Source: Massiliimalia sp050943535 (GTDB taxonomy: Bacteria > Bacillota > Clostridia > Oscillospirales > Ruminococcaceae). Taken from it: a stretch of 64,000 nt of DNA. The stretch covers positions 28,029 to 92,028 of the forward strand of contig JBMNPJ010000011.1 of the NCBI GenBank assembly GCA_050943535.1, read 5' to 3'. The number at the start of each line of letters is the position of its first letter. Within the stretch, counting starts at the first letter, position 1. Of this stretch, positions 8,376-16,573 are shown one piece after another. The position numbers and the translations under genes are program-made. The notes beneath the pieces were generated by a model. The model was not told where the DNA came from. It did no database searches and saw only the letters and a program-made list of their open reading frames with translations.

Positions 8376-9752
8376 ATGACAAACTTTTTGACCCGTGATC
8401 GGGATTTTTACCGGTCTTTTTTCTCTTTGACCGGGATGATGGCGCTGCAGAATGTCATCACCTGCAGTGTCAGCTTAGCAGATAATATTATGCTGGGGGC
8501 ATACAGTGAAAATGCTCTTTCCGGTGCGGCGCTGGCAAATCAGATTCAGTTTTTGCTCCAGATGCTGACCATGGGGGTCGGCGAAGGCATTATGGTAATG
8601 GGTGCTCAGTACTGGGGAAAACGGGATGTGGATTCCATTCGGAGAATTCTCAGCATCGGTCTTCGACTGGGGCTTGTGGTTGCTTTTGCCATGTGGTTTG
8701 TGGTGTTCTTTTTTACAGAGCCTTGCCTCAGGCTGTTTACCAATGATCAAGGGGTCATTGCAGAGGGTGCCCGGTATTTGAAAGTGGTGTGTTTTTCCTA
8801 TTTCTTTTTTACCATGACAAACATTCTCCTCTGTTCTCTCCGTGGAGTAGAAACAGTACGAATTGGATTTTTTGTATCCGCTTCTACTCTTTGTATTAAC
8901 GTTTGCCTGAATTCTATTTTGATTTATGGGAAATTGGGATTTCCTACACTGGGCGCTCAGGGGGCGGCAATTGCTACCTTGACCTCCCGTGTGGTGGAAC
9001 TGATTATTATGATTGTGTACCTCAGTCGGATTGACCAAAAGCTGCATCTGCGGCTGCGTCACTTAAAGATCCTGGATGCTCAGCTGATGAAAGACTATCT
9101 GCGGACAGGTACACCAGTCATTTGTTCCAATGCCATCTGGGGTGTTGCGATGGGGGTGCAGACCAGTATTTTAGGACACCTGGGTGCACAGGCCATTGCG
9201 GCCAATTCCGTCGCTACAACCGTATTCCAGATCCTTACGGTAGTTACTTATGGGTCTGCCAGCGCTTCTGGAGTTATGACCGGAAAGGTTGTAGGAAGCG
9301 GACAAATGGAAAAACTGCGGGAGTATACCCATACCTTTCAGGTTCTGTTTTTGTGTATCGGTGTTCTGACAGGATTGGGGCTATTTTTGGCAAAGGATGC
9401 GATTTTGACCATATATGCTATTTCCGGTGAAACCAAGGAGCTGGCAGGGCAGTTTATGAATGTACTGTCCATTACAGTCATTGGAACAGCCTACCAGTGT
9501 CCTTGTCTCACTGGGATTGTCCGGGGCGGCGGAGATACCCGATTTGTATTGTATAACGACACCATATTTATGTGGGGGATTGTGCTGCCCTGTTCCGCTT
9601 TGGCGGCATTTGTGTTCCATTGGTCTCCGGTGGCAGTATTTATCTGCTTAAAGAGCGACCAAATTTTAAAATGTGCTGTGGCGGTAGTGAAAACCAACCG
9701 GTATACCTGGGTGAAACGGCTGACGCGGGATCGGGCGGAAACAACAGAATAA
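8376..9752 (+). CDS. MATE family efflux transporter
   Basis: A 458-residue multidrug and toxic-compound extrusion transporter with about 12 hydrophobic segments, using Na+ or H+ gradients. Family marks include ADNIMLG near residue 37, GAALANQIQFLL after it, and the repeat of that pattern in the second half (GAQAIAANSVATTVFQI). It starts with ATG behind TTAGGAGGA and follows ktrB closely. A second MATE gene lies at 46059-47483, but the two differ widely in sequence and are not a recent duplication. The substrate cannot be inferred. Confidence 0.93.
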   Translation: MTNFLTRDRDFYRSFFSLTGMMALQNVITCSVSLADNIMLGAYSENALSGAALANQIQFLLQMLTMGVGEGIMVMGAQYWGKRDVDSIRRILSIGLRLGLVVAFAMWFVVFFFTEPCLRLFTNDQGVIAEGARYLKVVCFSYFFFTMTNILLCSLRGVETVRIGFFVSASTLCINVCLNSILIYGKLGFPTLGAQGAAIATLTSRVVELIIMIVYLSRIDQKLHLRLRHLKILDAQLMKDYLRTGTPVICSNAIWGVAMGVQTSILGHLGAQAIAANSVATTVFQILTVVTYGSASASGVMTGKVVGSGQMEKLREYTHTFQVLFLCIGVLTGLGLFLAKDAILTIYAISGETKELAGQFMNVLSITVIGTAYQCPCLTGIVRGGGDTRFVLYNDTIFMWGIVLPCSALAAFVFHWSPVAVFICLKSDQILKCAVAVVKTNRYTWVKRLTRDRAETTE

Positions 9753-9759
9753 AGGATAG

Positions 9760-9807
9760 AAAAGCTGAGAGATATTGCAGATGCAGTGCCTCTCAGCTTT
9801 TGTTTTT
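9760..9807 (+). terminator. Terminator after ktrB-MATE unit
   Basis: Stem AAAAGCTGAGAG (9760-9771) with CTCTCAGCTTTT (9790-9801), then TGTTTTT. Confidence 0.85.
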
Positions 9808-9967
9808 ATCCATTGGCAGGCTGTGGAAGGATCCATAGCCCCGGATGGTATCATAAAAATGTTTACAAAACTTCCGTTTATTTTTAAAACGGAATATGAT
9901 ATCATAACTTTATATTTGGAATCACGGTACGTTTTATGAGCAAAAAATGTTAGGGAAGGAGGATTTT

Positions 9968-11017
9968 ATGGAACAGAAACCCCATTCATATGGACAGGAA
10001 GAACAGTATACCTATATCAGCGGTTTGGGATTTTTGCCCCAAACGCCCAAACAAAAAGAACTGCGTCAGCTTCATATCAGCTATAATGTGGTGCTGTTTT
10101 CTATTTTGCTTTTGTTCTTTCTTCGGGTATCTTCTCCTCTTCCCATTCTCAGACTCATGTCTTATTTGGGATTTAATGTCAGGGTTAATCCTATGACTTC
10201 TCTGGTGATTCATTCGGAAACAGCCTATCAGGTGGGGAATATTTTGGTATACGCCGCACAGATGCTGATTCCCGCTGGAGTTATCTGGCTGTTTCTGCAT
10301 CGGGAGATTTCTCCCCATAAGTTGTGGCAGGCGCCGGCAAAAGGAACCAGCGCAGCCGGGGTTTGTATGCTGGCGGGAGTGGCGGTGCTGGCACAGTGTG
10401 TGGCGCTTTTATGCATGAAGGTGCTTCATCTGGGCGGTATGATTATTTCCTGGGTTCCGGAAGAACCGCCCCAGGAACTGTGGCCGTTTACCTTGTATAT
10501 TTTTTCCCTGACTTTGCTGCCGGCGGTTTTGGAAGAATTTTTATTCCACGGAATGATTCTGCGGGCATTTCGCCGCTTTGGGGATATTACTGCTTTGTTT
10601 GTCTCCAGCGTGATGATGACATTAGTTCAGACCAGTGCAGACTGGATGATTTACACCATGATTATGAGCTTGGCACTGGGATACTTTGCCCTGAAAACCA
10701 AGAGTATTTTTGTGCCCATTGCAGGCAGTTTTATTGCCCGGGGGTCTTTTATTACCTTTTATCTGCTTCAGCGGTCAGATCATTTTGCATCTATGCAGTG
10801 GATTTGTCTGGCTGTGTGGACGATTTTGCTCACTTTGTCTCTGTTGGCGTTTTGCTGGATGATTTCCCGAGATCAAAAGGCATTTTGTCTGTTTCGGGGA
10901 GATAGTTATCTCACCAACCGGACAAAGCTGAAAGCATTGCTGACCAATGTGGTATTTTGGATGATTGTTCTGCTGGCCTTTTTGACCATTATCCGGTATC
11001 TGCAGATTATTGACTGA
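9968..11017 (+). CDS. CPBP-family membrane protein, catalytic motifs degenerate
   Basis: A 349-residue protein with about eight membrane helices, related to the CPBP (CAAX protease/bacteriocin-processing, ABI) family. Motif 1 keeps the paired glutamates (LPAVLEEFLFHG, about residue 190), but the usual arginine is histidine. The motif 2 histidine (F-x-x-x-H) appears as MTLVQ, and the motif 3 histidine and asparagine appear as serine and arginine (VPIAGSFIARG). The protein may therefore lack protease activity and work as a membrane scaffold or partner. GGGAAGGAGG at 9952-9961 selects the ATG at 9968; an in-frame ATG at 9947 has no ribosome site. It is monocistronic or joined with tadA. Confidence 0.8.
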   Translation: MEQKPHSYGQEEQYTYISGLGFLPQTPKQKELRQLHISYNVVLFSILLLFFLRVSSPLPILRLMSYLGFNVRVNPMTSLVIHSETAYQVGNILVYAAQMLIPAGVIWLFLHREISPHKLWQAPAKGTSAAGVCMLAGVAVLAQCVALLCMKVLHLGGMIISWVPEEPPQELWPFTLYIFSLTLLPAVLEEFLFHGMILRAFRRFGDITALFVSSVMMTLVQTSADWMIYTMIMSLALGYFALKTKSIFVPIAGSFIARGSFITFYLLQRSDHFASMQWICLAVWTILLTLSLLAFCWMISRDQKAFCLFRGDSYLTNRTKLKALLTNVVFWMIVLLAFLTIIRYLQIID

Positions 11018-11103
11018 TTGGTGAGGGAAAATAGGTTTTACTTCAAAAAGACTTTGTTTTTATAAAAATTGGAAAACCAGGGATAATTTACGGAAGGCAG
11101 GGT

Positions 11104-11607
11104 ATGCTATTGATACAAACGGATGAATACTATATGCGGTTGGCAATGGAACAGGCAAAGCGTGCAGAAGCTTTGGATGAGGTCCCGGTAGGTGCAGTGA
11201 TTGTGCAGGACGGAAAGGTGATTGCGTCCGGGTACAATCTACGGGAACTGGACAAAAAAGCCACTGCCCATGCGGAACTTTTGGCAATTGAACAGGCGTG
11301 CCGCACTTTAGGAGGGTGGCGACTTCCCCGGTGTGTGCTGTATGTGACGCTGGAACCCTGTCCCATGTGTGCGGGTGCAATTATCAATTCCAGAATTGAC
11401 CGGGTGGTATTTGGCGCTTATGATTACAAGGCAGGTTCCTGCGGTTCGGTAATCAACCTGTTTGAGCTGCCCTATAACCATAAACCGGAACTGACTCCCG
11501 GCGTTTTGGGGGAAGAATGCGCGCAGCTGCTCACTTCGTTTTTTCAAAAAAGAAGACAGCGGCAAAAGCAGGAAAAAAAGAACATGGTTTGCCAACCAGA
11601 AAAATAA
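11104..11607 (+). CDS. tadA: tRNA-specific adenosine deaminase
   Basis: TadA converts adenosine to inosine at the wobble position of tRNA-Arg(ACG) and is essential in most bacteria. This 167-residue protein has the zinc-binding HAE motif at residues 56-58 (His56, catalytic Glu58) and PCPMC at 85-89 (Cys86, Cys89), plus the family's NLRE segment. A basic, glutamine-rich tail of about 20 residues follows. The start at 11104 follows GGAAGG. A strong terminator directly follows the stop. Confidence 0.96.
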   Translation: MLLIQTDEYYMRLAMEQAKRAEALDEVPVGAVIVQDGKVIASGYNLRELDKKATAHAELLAIEQACRTLGGWRLPRCVLYVTLEPCPMCAGAIINSRIDRVVFGAYDYKAGSCGSVINLFELPYNHKPELTPGVLGEECAQLLTSFFQKRRQRQKQEKKNMVCQPEK

Positions 11608-11644
11608 AAACGTCCTTTCTCTGTTTGGGAAAGGGCGTTTTTTG
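11607..11644 (+). terminator. Terminator after tadA
   Basis: Stem at 11607-11619 pairing with 11629-11641, then a T run. It abuts the start of the next gene. Confidence 0.85.
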
Positions 11645-12967
11645 ATGGGTGGGAAAATCATGAAGCAAGGGCAAAAAGGTTGTTTTTTGAAAAGCGGAAA
11701 TCATTTGGATCACTGGATCTTTGTATTTCTTTTCATCAGCAGTATGGCTGTTCGCCTGGCAATCGGGATCGGATTTATTAACCCGTTTGATCTGGTTCCG
11801 TACAATATTCCCTGGGCAGTCGGGGTGTATGAAAACGGATTTTCCATGTACAAGGCATTGGATCATTTGGATTATCCTCCGTTGTTTCCATCCTTGCTGG
11901 GACTGGTGGGGAAAGGGGTCAAGGCGGCGCAGGCAGGGGAGTACTGGCATCTTCTGATGGGATGGATCAAACTGGTTCCCATTTTAGGGGATGGGATATT
12001 GATGATTTGTGTTTATGCTGCTGCCAGAAAAACCATGCCCCGGTTAGCCTGCGTCATCGCCGGATTTGTGGGACTGTGCGGGGCATTTTTGGTAAACAGT
12101 GCTTTTTGGGGACAGGCAGACAGCTGGATGCTTTGTTTTGTATTCCTCATGGTATGGAAACTGGAGGAACGCTGTCCAAAACAGGCGGCGGTGTTTTTTG
12201 CTTTGGGGTGTCTGACAAAACTGCAGACCGGGTATTTTGCGCCGTTTCTTTTGCTGATTCTGTTTTTTGAGTACCCTTTCAAAAAAGCAGTCAGCGCTGT
12301 TTTGTTGGGAGGGGCCGTAGGTCTTTTAGGCTGGCTCCCTTTCTGGATTGCTTCCGGGCGATTGTGGCTCCCCTTTGAAATTTATTTTGGCGGTTTTGGC
12401 AGCTATCCTTACCAGAATCTCAACGCCTTTAATCTTTATGGCCTTTGGGGAAGAAACTGGGTTTTGGATTCCCAAACCTGGATCGGGAACATCACCTATG
12501 CCCAGCTAAGCGGCGGGATTACCTTGTTATTTGCGGCAGGAGTTCCTCTTTTTTGCTGTATTTTGACTCAGAGAACAGGAAGAACCATTTTGCCCAGTGC
12601 GTGCGGATTTTTGATGATGAACGGAATTTTTCTCTTTGCCTGCCGCATGCACGAGCGGTATCAGCTTCCGGCGGTGATCTGCGCATTGGCGGCGTTTTTA
12701 TTTACAAAGCAAAGGGCGTATTTATTTTTGTTTTTCGGAGTTTCCACAGTCAGCTTTTTTAATCAGGTTCTTTTGCTGTTTGCCATGAATTATAAAGAAC
12801 CGTTTTATAGCTTTTTCTATCAGCTGCAGCCTTGGCTTTCCGCAGTAAATTTAGGGTTATTCTTGATACAATTTGTTGTTTTTGTGAGTAAAAATACAAA
12901 CAGTTTTGAAATACTGAGAAAAATCCCCGGCTTGGGTAAAAGCCGGGGGTACAAAACAATTCAATGA
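11645..12967 (+). CDS. GT-C fold membrane glycosyltransferase (GT39/GT87-like)
   Basis: A polytopic membrane protein of about 440 residues with roughly ten helices. The first extracytoplasmic loop carries YPPLFP after an aspartate-rich turn, then WGQADSW and later MHERYQLP. These are features of GT-C glycosyltransferases that use polyprenyl-phosphate sugars (mannosyl or glucosyl) to decorate wall polymers or glycolipids. The sugar and acceptor are unknown. The start is ATG 11645 or, with equal plausibility, ATG 11660; both lack a strong ribosome site and lie directly behind the tadA terminator. The last codons overlap a hairpin that serves the opposite strand. Confidence 0.75.
   Translation: MGGKIMKQGQKGCFLKSGNHLDHWIFVFLFISSMAVRLAIGIGFINPFDLVPYNIPWAVGVYENGFSMYKALDHLDYPPLFPSLLGLVGKGVKAAQAGEYWHLLMGWIKLVPILGDGILMICVYAAARKTMPRLACVIAGFVGLCGAFLVNSAFWGQADSWMLCFVFLMVWKLEERCPKQAAVFFALGCLTKLQTGYFAPFLLLILFFEYPFKKAVSAVLLGGAVGLLGWLPFWIASGRLWLPFEIYFGGFGSYPYQNLNAFNLYGLWGRNWVLDSQTWIGNITYAQLSGGITLLFAAGVPLFCCILTQRTGRTILPSACGFLMMNGIFLFACRMHERYQLPAVICALAAFLFTKQRAYLFLFFGVSTVSFFNQVLLLFAMNYKEPFYSFFYQLQPWLSAVNLGLFLIQFVVFVSKNTNSFEILRKIPGLGKSRGYKTIQ
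12921..12948 (-). terminator. Terminator for the minus-strand GH78 gene, inside the GT-C coding end
   Basis: Stem CCCCGGCTT (12925-12933) with AAGCCGGGG (12940-12948). On the minus strand it is followed by ATTTTTC, so it fits a terminator for the convergent gene ending at 13034. Confidence 0.65.
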
Positions 12968-13033
12968 TGTATAAAGAGAGTCAAAGACGCTGGGCATTTT
13001 CATCATACAAATAGATAAAAATTAAAGGCTTGT

Positions 13034-15130
13034 TCATGGGGCAAACTCCAACTGCTGCACACCTTCTGTAGTTGGAACTTTGAGATGGATTTTACCTGCA
13101 GATGAAGGGAAATGAGGATGAAAGCTCCATCCCTTTCCCGGTGAGGTTGGGCAAAGACCAGCCAGATCTTCAATCAGTACGGAAACAGGAGCACTCGCCC
13201 AAGGATGGCATAGACTGGTATTCCACTTTTGTTCTGCGCCCCAGGCTTCAAAACAGGTGGTGGCACCCTGGCGAATCATGTTGTACCAGGAATGATCGCC
13301 TGTAGAAACCAGGAACTTCCAAACGTCTTCGTATCGATCTAAACGAGCCAGCCCTTTCAGTAAAAAGAAGGCCATGTAAACTCCACAAACCATCCCTCGA
13401 TGGACAAGATAATCTCCTACTTGTTTTTCGTATCCTGCTGGAATGAGCCCATAAAAGGCAGGGATGCAGTTTGCGTGAATGCTGCTGTGAGAACTATGTT
13501 CATGGTCCACGTATCGTCCCAAAGAAGGACGGAAAAATGCTTTATTAAAAGCCTGCTGCAGGTGTTCACTTTGTTTTGTATAGGGGATTCCCAGTTCTGC
13601 CTTTATTTTTTCCACCATCATGACACAGCCGATGTAAAATCCGTTAATCACATTGTGGCAGCCCGGACCAATTGGGATAGTCAATGGAAAATCATATCCA
13701 TCCCGCAGATTTTTCGGCCAGTCTACCAAATTCCATTTTTCTCTCACTCCTTCCAGCAATCCGTCCTGACGGGCATACTGGGAAAAATAAGTCAGGATAT
13801 TTTCACAGGGTTTAACCATCTCACTTAAAAAAGTCCGATCCCCTGTATACTGATAATAACGCCATACAGAAAGGGGAAACTGCAAGGAATAATCGGCGAT
13901 TTCCTGCATAAAGGAACCGGGAACGACAGCCATCATTCCGGGAGCAATGGATAGCGAATCTACCTGCAGGTCAATGGCGCGTCGAAGCAGGCGGGGATCT
14001 CCTGTCAAAAGCAGCTGAGAAGCACCGGTAATTGTCAAATCACCGGTATACTGTCCTTTTTCTCTGGTAGGACAGTCAATAAAGGATTCCTGGCTTCCGT
14101 ACTGAACAGTGTTCTTGCACAGGTTAAAAACTTGTTCCAATACCGGATTTTCTGATGTAAGCTGGGCGCTATTTTCCGGAAACGGGAAATGACGTACCAC
14201 AGCAAGAACTCGGTGAATGGAAACATCTGATGGAAACCGCAGCTGTACATATCGAAATCCCTTGTAATCGTATTGTTCCAGCAGGTTTTCTCCTTCTTTC
14301 AAAGTCCAAAATTCCCGATATTGGCAATTGCAGCGCATGTCCCAGCGAACCTGTCCGGATTCGTCCAGTTCTTCGCCGCATTCAATGACAATCTGTTTGC
14401 CGGAAGTGCCGAATGCCTGGATTTTTAAATTTCCGGTAATTTCCTGCCCGAAGTCCAAAAACAAACCATCTGGCTGATGGATGACCTTTACGGGTGAAAT
14501 TTCCGAAACAGACAAAGCAGGAAACGGTTTGGGATAAAAGGTGTAATCGGTCTCTTTTTCTGCACAAGAGGCCCATTGTGTCAGTGGAATCCGGCTGTCT
14601 ACATCTTCTAGGTAAAGGGTCTCATAGCCTGTTGTGCGCTTTCCTATATAGGAACCATTCCGGGCATACTGCCAGCTGGAGTCGGTCCACAACACAGGGA
14701 CATTATCTGCCAGCAAATCCGCAATTACCCCTTGACGAAGATCTCCGCTGTTCCAGACCCGGTTGATCAGACCTTGATAGTAAACCCGGATTTCAATTTG
14801 ATTTTCTCCAGAGCGCAGATAGGGGGCAATGTCAAATTCATTGTAATAGTAGGAAAAATAATATCCTGGAGCGGGGCCTTGTCCCACAAATTGTTGGTTT
14901 AGATATAATTTAAAGTAATCATCAGCGGTAATTCGGATGAGACGCTGTTTTGCATTTTCAAAAAGACGGGAATCAAAGGTTTTGCGCACAGTCATATGAA
15001 AATTTTTCAGTTTCTCCGGATGTTCCGGCAGGGTCGGGGATTCACATTCCCGATGAAATACATTGATGGGACAGCAGTCTGCAAATTCTCTGGCACAGAT
15101 CCAGCGGCCATGAAATGGTGAACGGTTCAT
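13034..15130 (-). CDS. GH78 alpha-L-rhamnosidase-type protein
   Basis: A 698-residue protein with the modular build of GH78: N-terminal beta-sandwich carbohydrate-binding region, then a six-hairpin alpha/alpha barrel. The signature FIDCPTREKGQYTGD near residue 355 corresponds to the DCPxRxExxGWxGD catalytic strip of the family, and TTCFEAWG near the end corresponds to the T(T/S)xxExW motif. The WTGD tryptophan is tyrosine here, and the protein is shorter than many relatives, so it may act on another sugar. It has no signal peptide and is presumably cytoplasmic. It starts behind GGAGGA and is probably co-transcribed downstream of the 15178-16215 gene (47 bases apart). A second, more canonical GH78 lies at 27767-29953. 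Confidence 0.82.
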   Translation of the reverse strand: MNRSPFHGRWICAREFADCCPINVFHRECESPTLPEHPEKLKNFHMTVRKTFDSRLFENAKQRLIRITADDYFKLYLNQQFVGQGPAPGYYFSYYYNEFDIAPYLRSGENQIEIRVYYQGLINRVWNSGDLRQGVIADLLADNVPVLWTDSSWQYARNGSYIGKRTTGYETLYLEDVDSRIPLTQWASCAEKETDYTFYPKPFPALSVSEISPVKVIHQPDGLFLDFGQEITGNLKIQAFGTSGKQIVIECGEELDESGQVRWDMRCNCQYREFWTLKEGENLLEQYDYKGFRYVQLRFPSDVSIHRVLAVVRHFPFPENSAQLTSENPVLEQVFNLCKNTVQYGSQESFIDCPTREKGQYTGDLTITGASQLLLTGDPRLLRRAIDLQVDSLSIAPGMMAVVPGSFMQEIADYSLQFPLSVWRYYQYTGDRTFLSEMVKPCENILTYFSQYARQDGLLEGVREKWNLVDWPKNLRDGYDFPLTIPIGPGCHNVINGFYIGCVMMVEKIKAELGIPYTKQSEHLQQAFNKAFFRPSLGRYVDHEHSSHSSIHANCIPAFYGLIPAGYEKQVGDYLVHRGMVCGVYMAFFLLKGLARLDRYEDVWKFLVSTGDHSWYNMIRQGATTCFEAWGAEQKWNTSLCHPWASAPVSVLIEDLAGLCPTSPGKGWSFHPHFPSSAGKIHLKVPTTEGVQQLEFAP

Positions 15131-15177
15131 GGAATCTCCTCCTGTTTTATTAACAGTGATTTATAGGTATTTTATTT

Positions 15178-16215
15178 TTATGAGTTTTGTGGTGGAGAAG
15201 ACAGACTTTTGAGTACCTGTTCTTTTAATTCATCCAGTTCCTGTTCGGTCATGGTGATGGTTACCTGATTGAGATCAATGTGATCTTCTTCCATAATCTG
15301 CTGTACAATTTGGTCAGCATAGGAGGAATTGGATGAAAAAGCCTCTGCGGTTTTCTTCTGTTTTGCCGGGTTTGGTACAGCCGGAGACGATGCTGCAGGT
15401 TTGCTGGGGGCAGCAGCTTTGGTTTTTGGAGTGCGAGAAACGCCTGCAGACGGGGAACTGGTTTTTGAAACAGCAGGTGCTTTGTGTATGGGCTCTTCTA
15501 CCAGCGGTTTTGGTCGTCCGCCCTTGTCGTCATATAAAAATAGGGGAGAAGAGACCGTCTTTTTAGGGTTAGAATCAGAAGATTTTTTGGTAATGTGATA
15601 AAGGGGTTCTGGCTGGGAATCCCTTTTTGCTTTTTTCGGTAATTCCAAGGGCTCTTCTGTGGAGACTGTTTCCGGAGATTTTCTGTGGACAAGTTTTGCG
15701 AACAGAAAAATCAGCAAAAACAGCAGGATAAATCCGCCGGCACAGACACCAAGGGAAATGAAACGGTGACTGGGATCTCCCAGAAAAATCAGCAGACCAC
15801 CCAAAGTTCGGCTGGAAAAAATAATCTTTCCTGAAACAGCATCCAAGGCAGAAGAAAACTGTTCGCCGCTGTCATCAGAAAGAGTCAGGGTTGTTCCGTT
15901 ATTTGATATAACTTCAAAAATTCCATACTGGGTCTGTTCGTCCCGGGTGATGGTTACAAACACCTGTTCTTTGGCGGAATAGGCAGATTGGGAAGCTACC
16001 GCAATCAGACTGTTTTGGTAAACCGGTTCTTCAGAGAGTTCTGTGCCTGTCAGGTACAGCTGGACTCCGCCCACAGAAAAGGGAGCGCCTTGCTGGGAAC
16101 GGTACATACCGAACAAAAGCAGTCCGCTGGCAGAGACAAAAGCTAGGATCAGCACCAGACAAACTGCGCTGAAAAAGACGGAGACAATGGATTTTAGGGA
16201 ATGCAACGGTTTCAT
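15178..16215 (-). CDS. Membrane protein resembling a catalytically dead S26B signal peptidase
   Basis: A 345-residue protein with an N-terminal membrane helix (about 12-37), an extracytoplasmic beta-rich region (about 45-155), a second helix (about 170-195) and a proline/serine/lysine-rich cytoplasmic tail of about 150 residues. The layout, and the segments LYLTGTELSEEP and NSLIAV, line up with the SGSMEP and GDLVIV boxes of SipW/archaeal-type signal peptidases. The catalytic serine would be Thr58, and no His or Lys stands at the general-base position. Family assignment is an inference from layout. AAAGGCGGT places the ATG at 16215. It may be a non-enzymatic structural protein. Function is unknown. 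Confidence 0.6.
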   Translation of the reverse strand: MKPLHSLKSIVSVFFSAVCLVLILAFVSASGLLLFGMYRSQQGAPFSVGGVQLYLTGTELSEEPVYQNSLIAVASQSAYSAKEQVFVTITRDEQTQYGIFEVISNNGTTLTLSDDSGEQFSSALDAVSGKIIFSSRTLGGLLIFLGDPSHRFISLGVCAGGFILLFLLIFLFAKLVHRKSPETVSTEEPLELPKKAKRDSQPEPLYHITKKSSDSNPKKTVSSPLFLYDDKGGRPKPLVEEPIHKAPAVSKTSSPSAGVSRTPKTKAAAPSKPAASSPAVPNPAKQKKTAEAFSSNSSYADQIVQQIMEEDHIDLNQVTITMTEQELDELKEQVLKSLSSPPQNS

Positions 16216-16455
16216 AAAACAGTTACCGCCTTTCTGAAAAATAAGGGACATGAAAAGACAGATCTTTTTCCACTATTATACAATATTTCCCCACAGGTTT
16301 CAATTGAGAAAACAACTGGAAAAAGCCGGAAGTAAAGGGAAAAATCCCGGATGTTTTGTCCGTCCTGGAAGGAAAAACCATTTGGCAGAATCACAAGGTT
16401 TTGGAAAACTAACTGCATTAAAATTGTATAATTACAGGAAATTCATGAAAAAGTA

Positions 16456-16503
16456 TTGCGAATTAATTTTTGAAAATGTATAATACATTATAATGTATAT
16501 AAT
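16456..16503 (+). promoter_or_regulatory. Promoter and palindromic operator candidate of the activase operon
   Basis: TTGCGA (16456-16461), a 17-base spacer and TATAAT (16479-16484). A perfect 16-base palindrome (ATACATTATAATGTAT, 16483-16498) starts at the end of the -10 box. Two more TATAAT copies follow at 16489 and 16498. The 16216-16573 gap holds nothing else recognisable. Confidence 0.6.
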
Positions 16504-16573
16504 GTAGAGAAAAGAAAAAAATGGGTATTGTCTGCCTTGCTGGCAGACGGAAAATGGAATCGAGGAAGGATCA

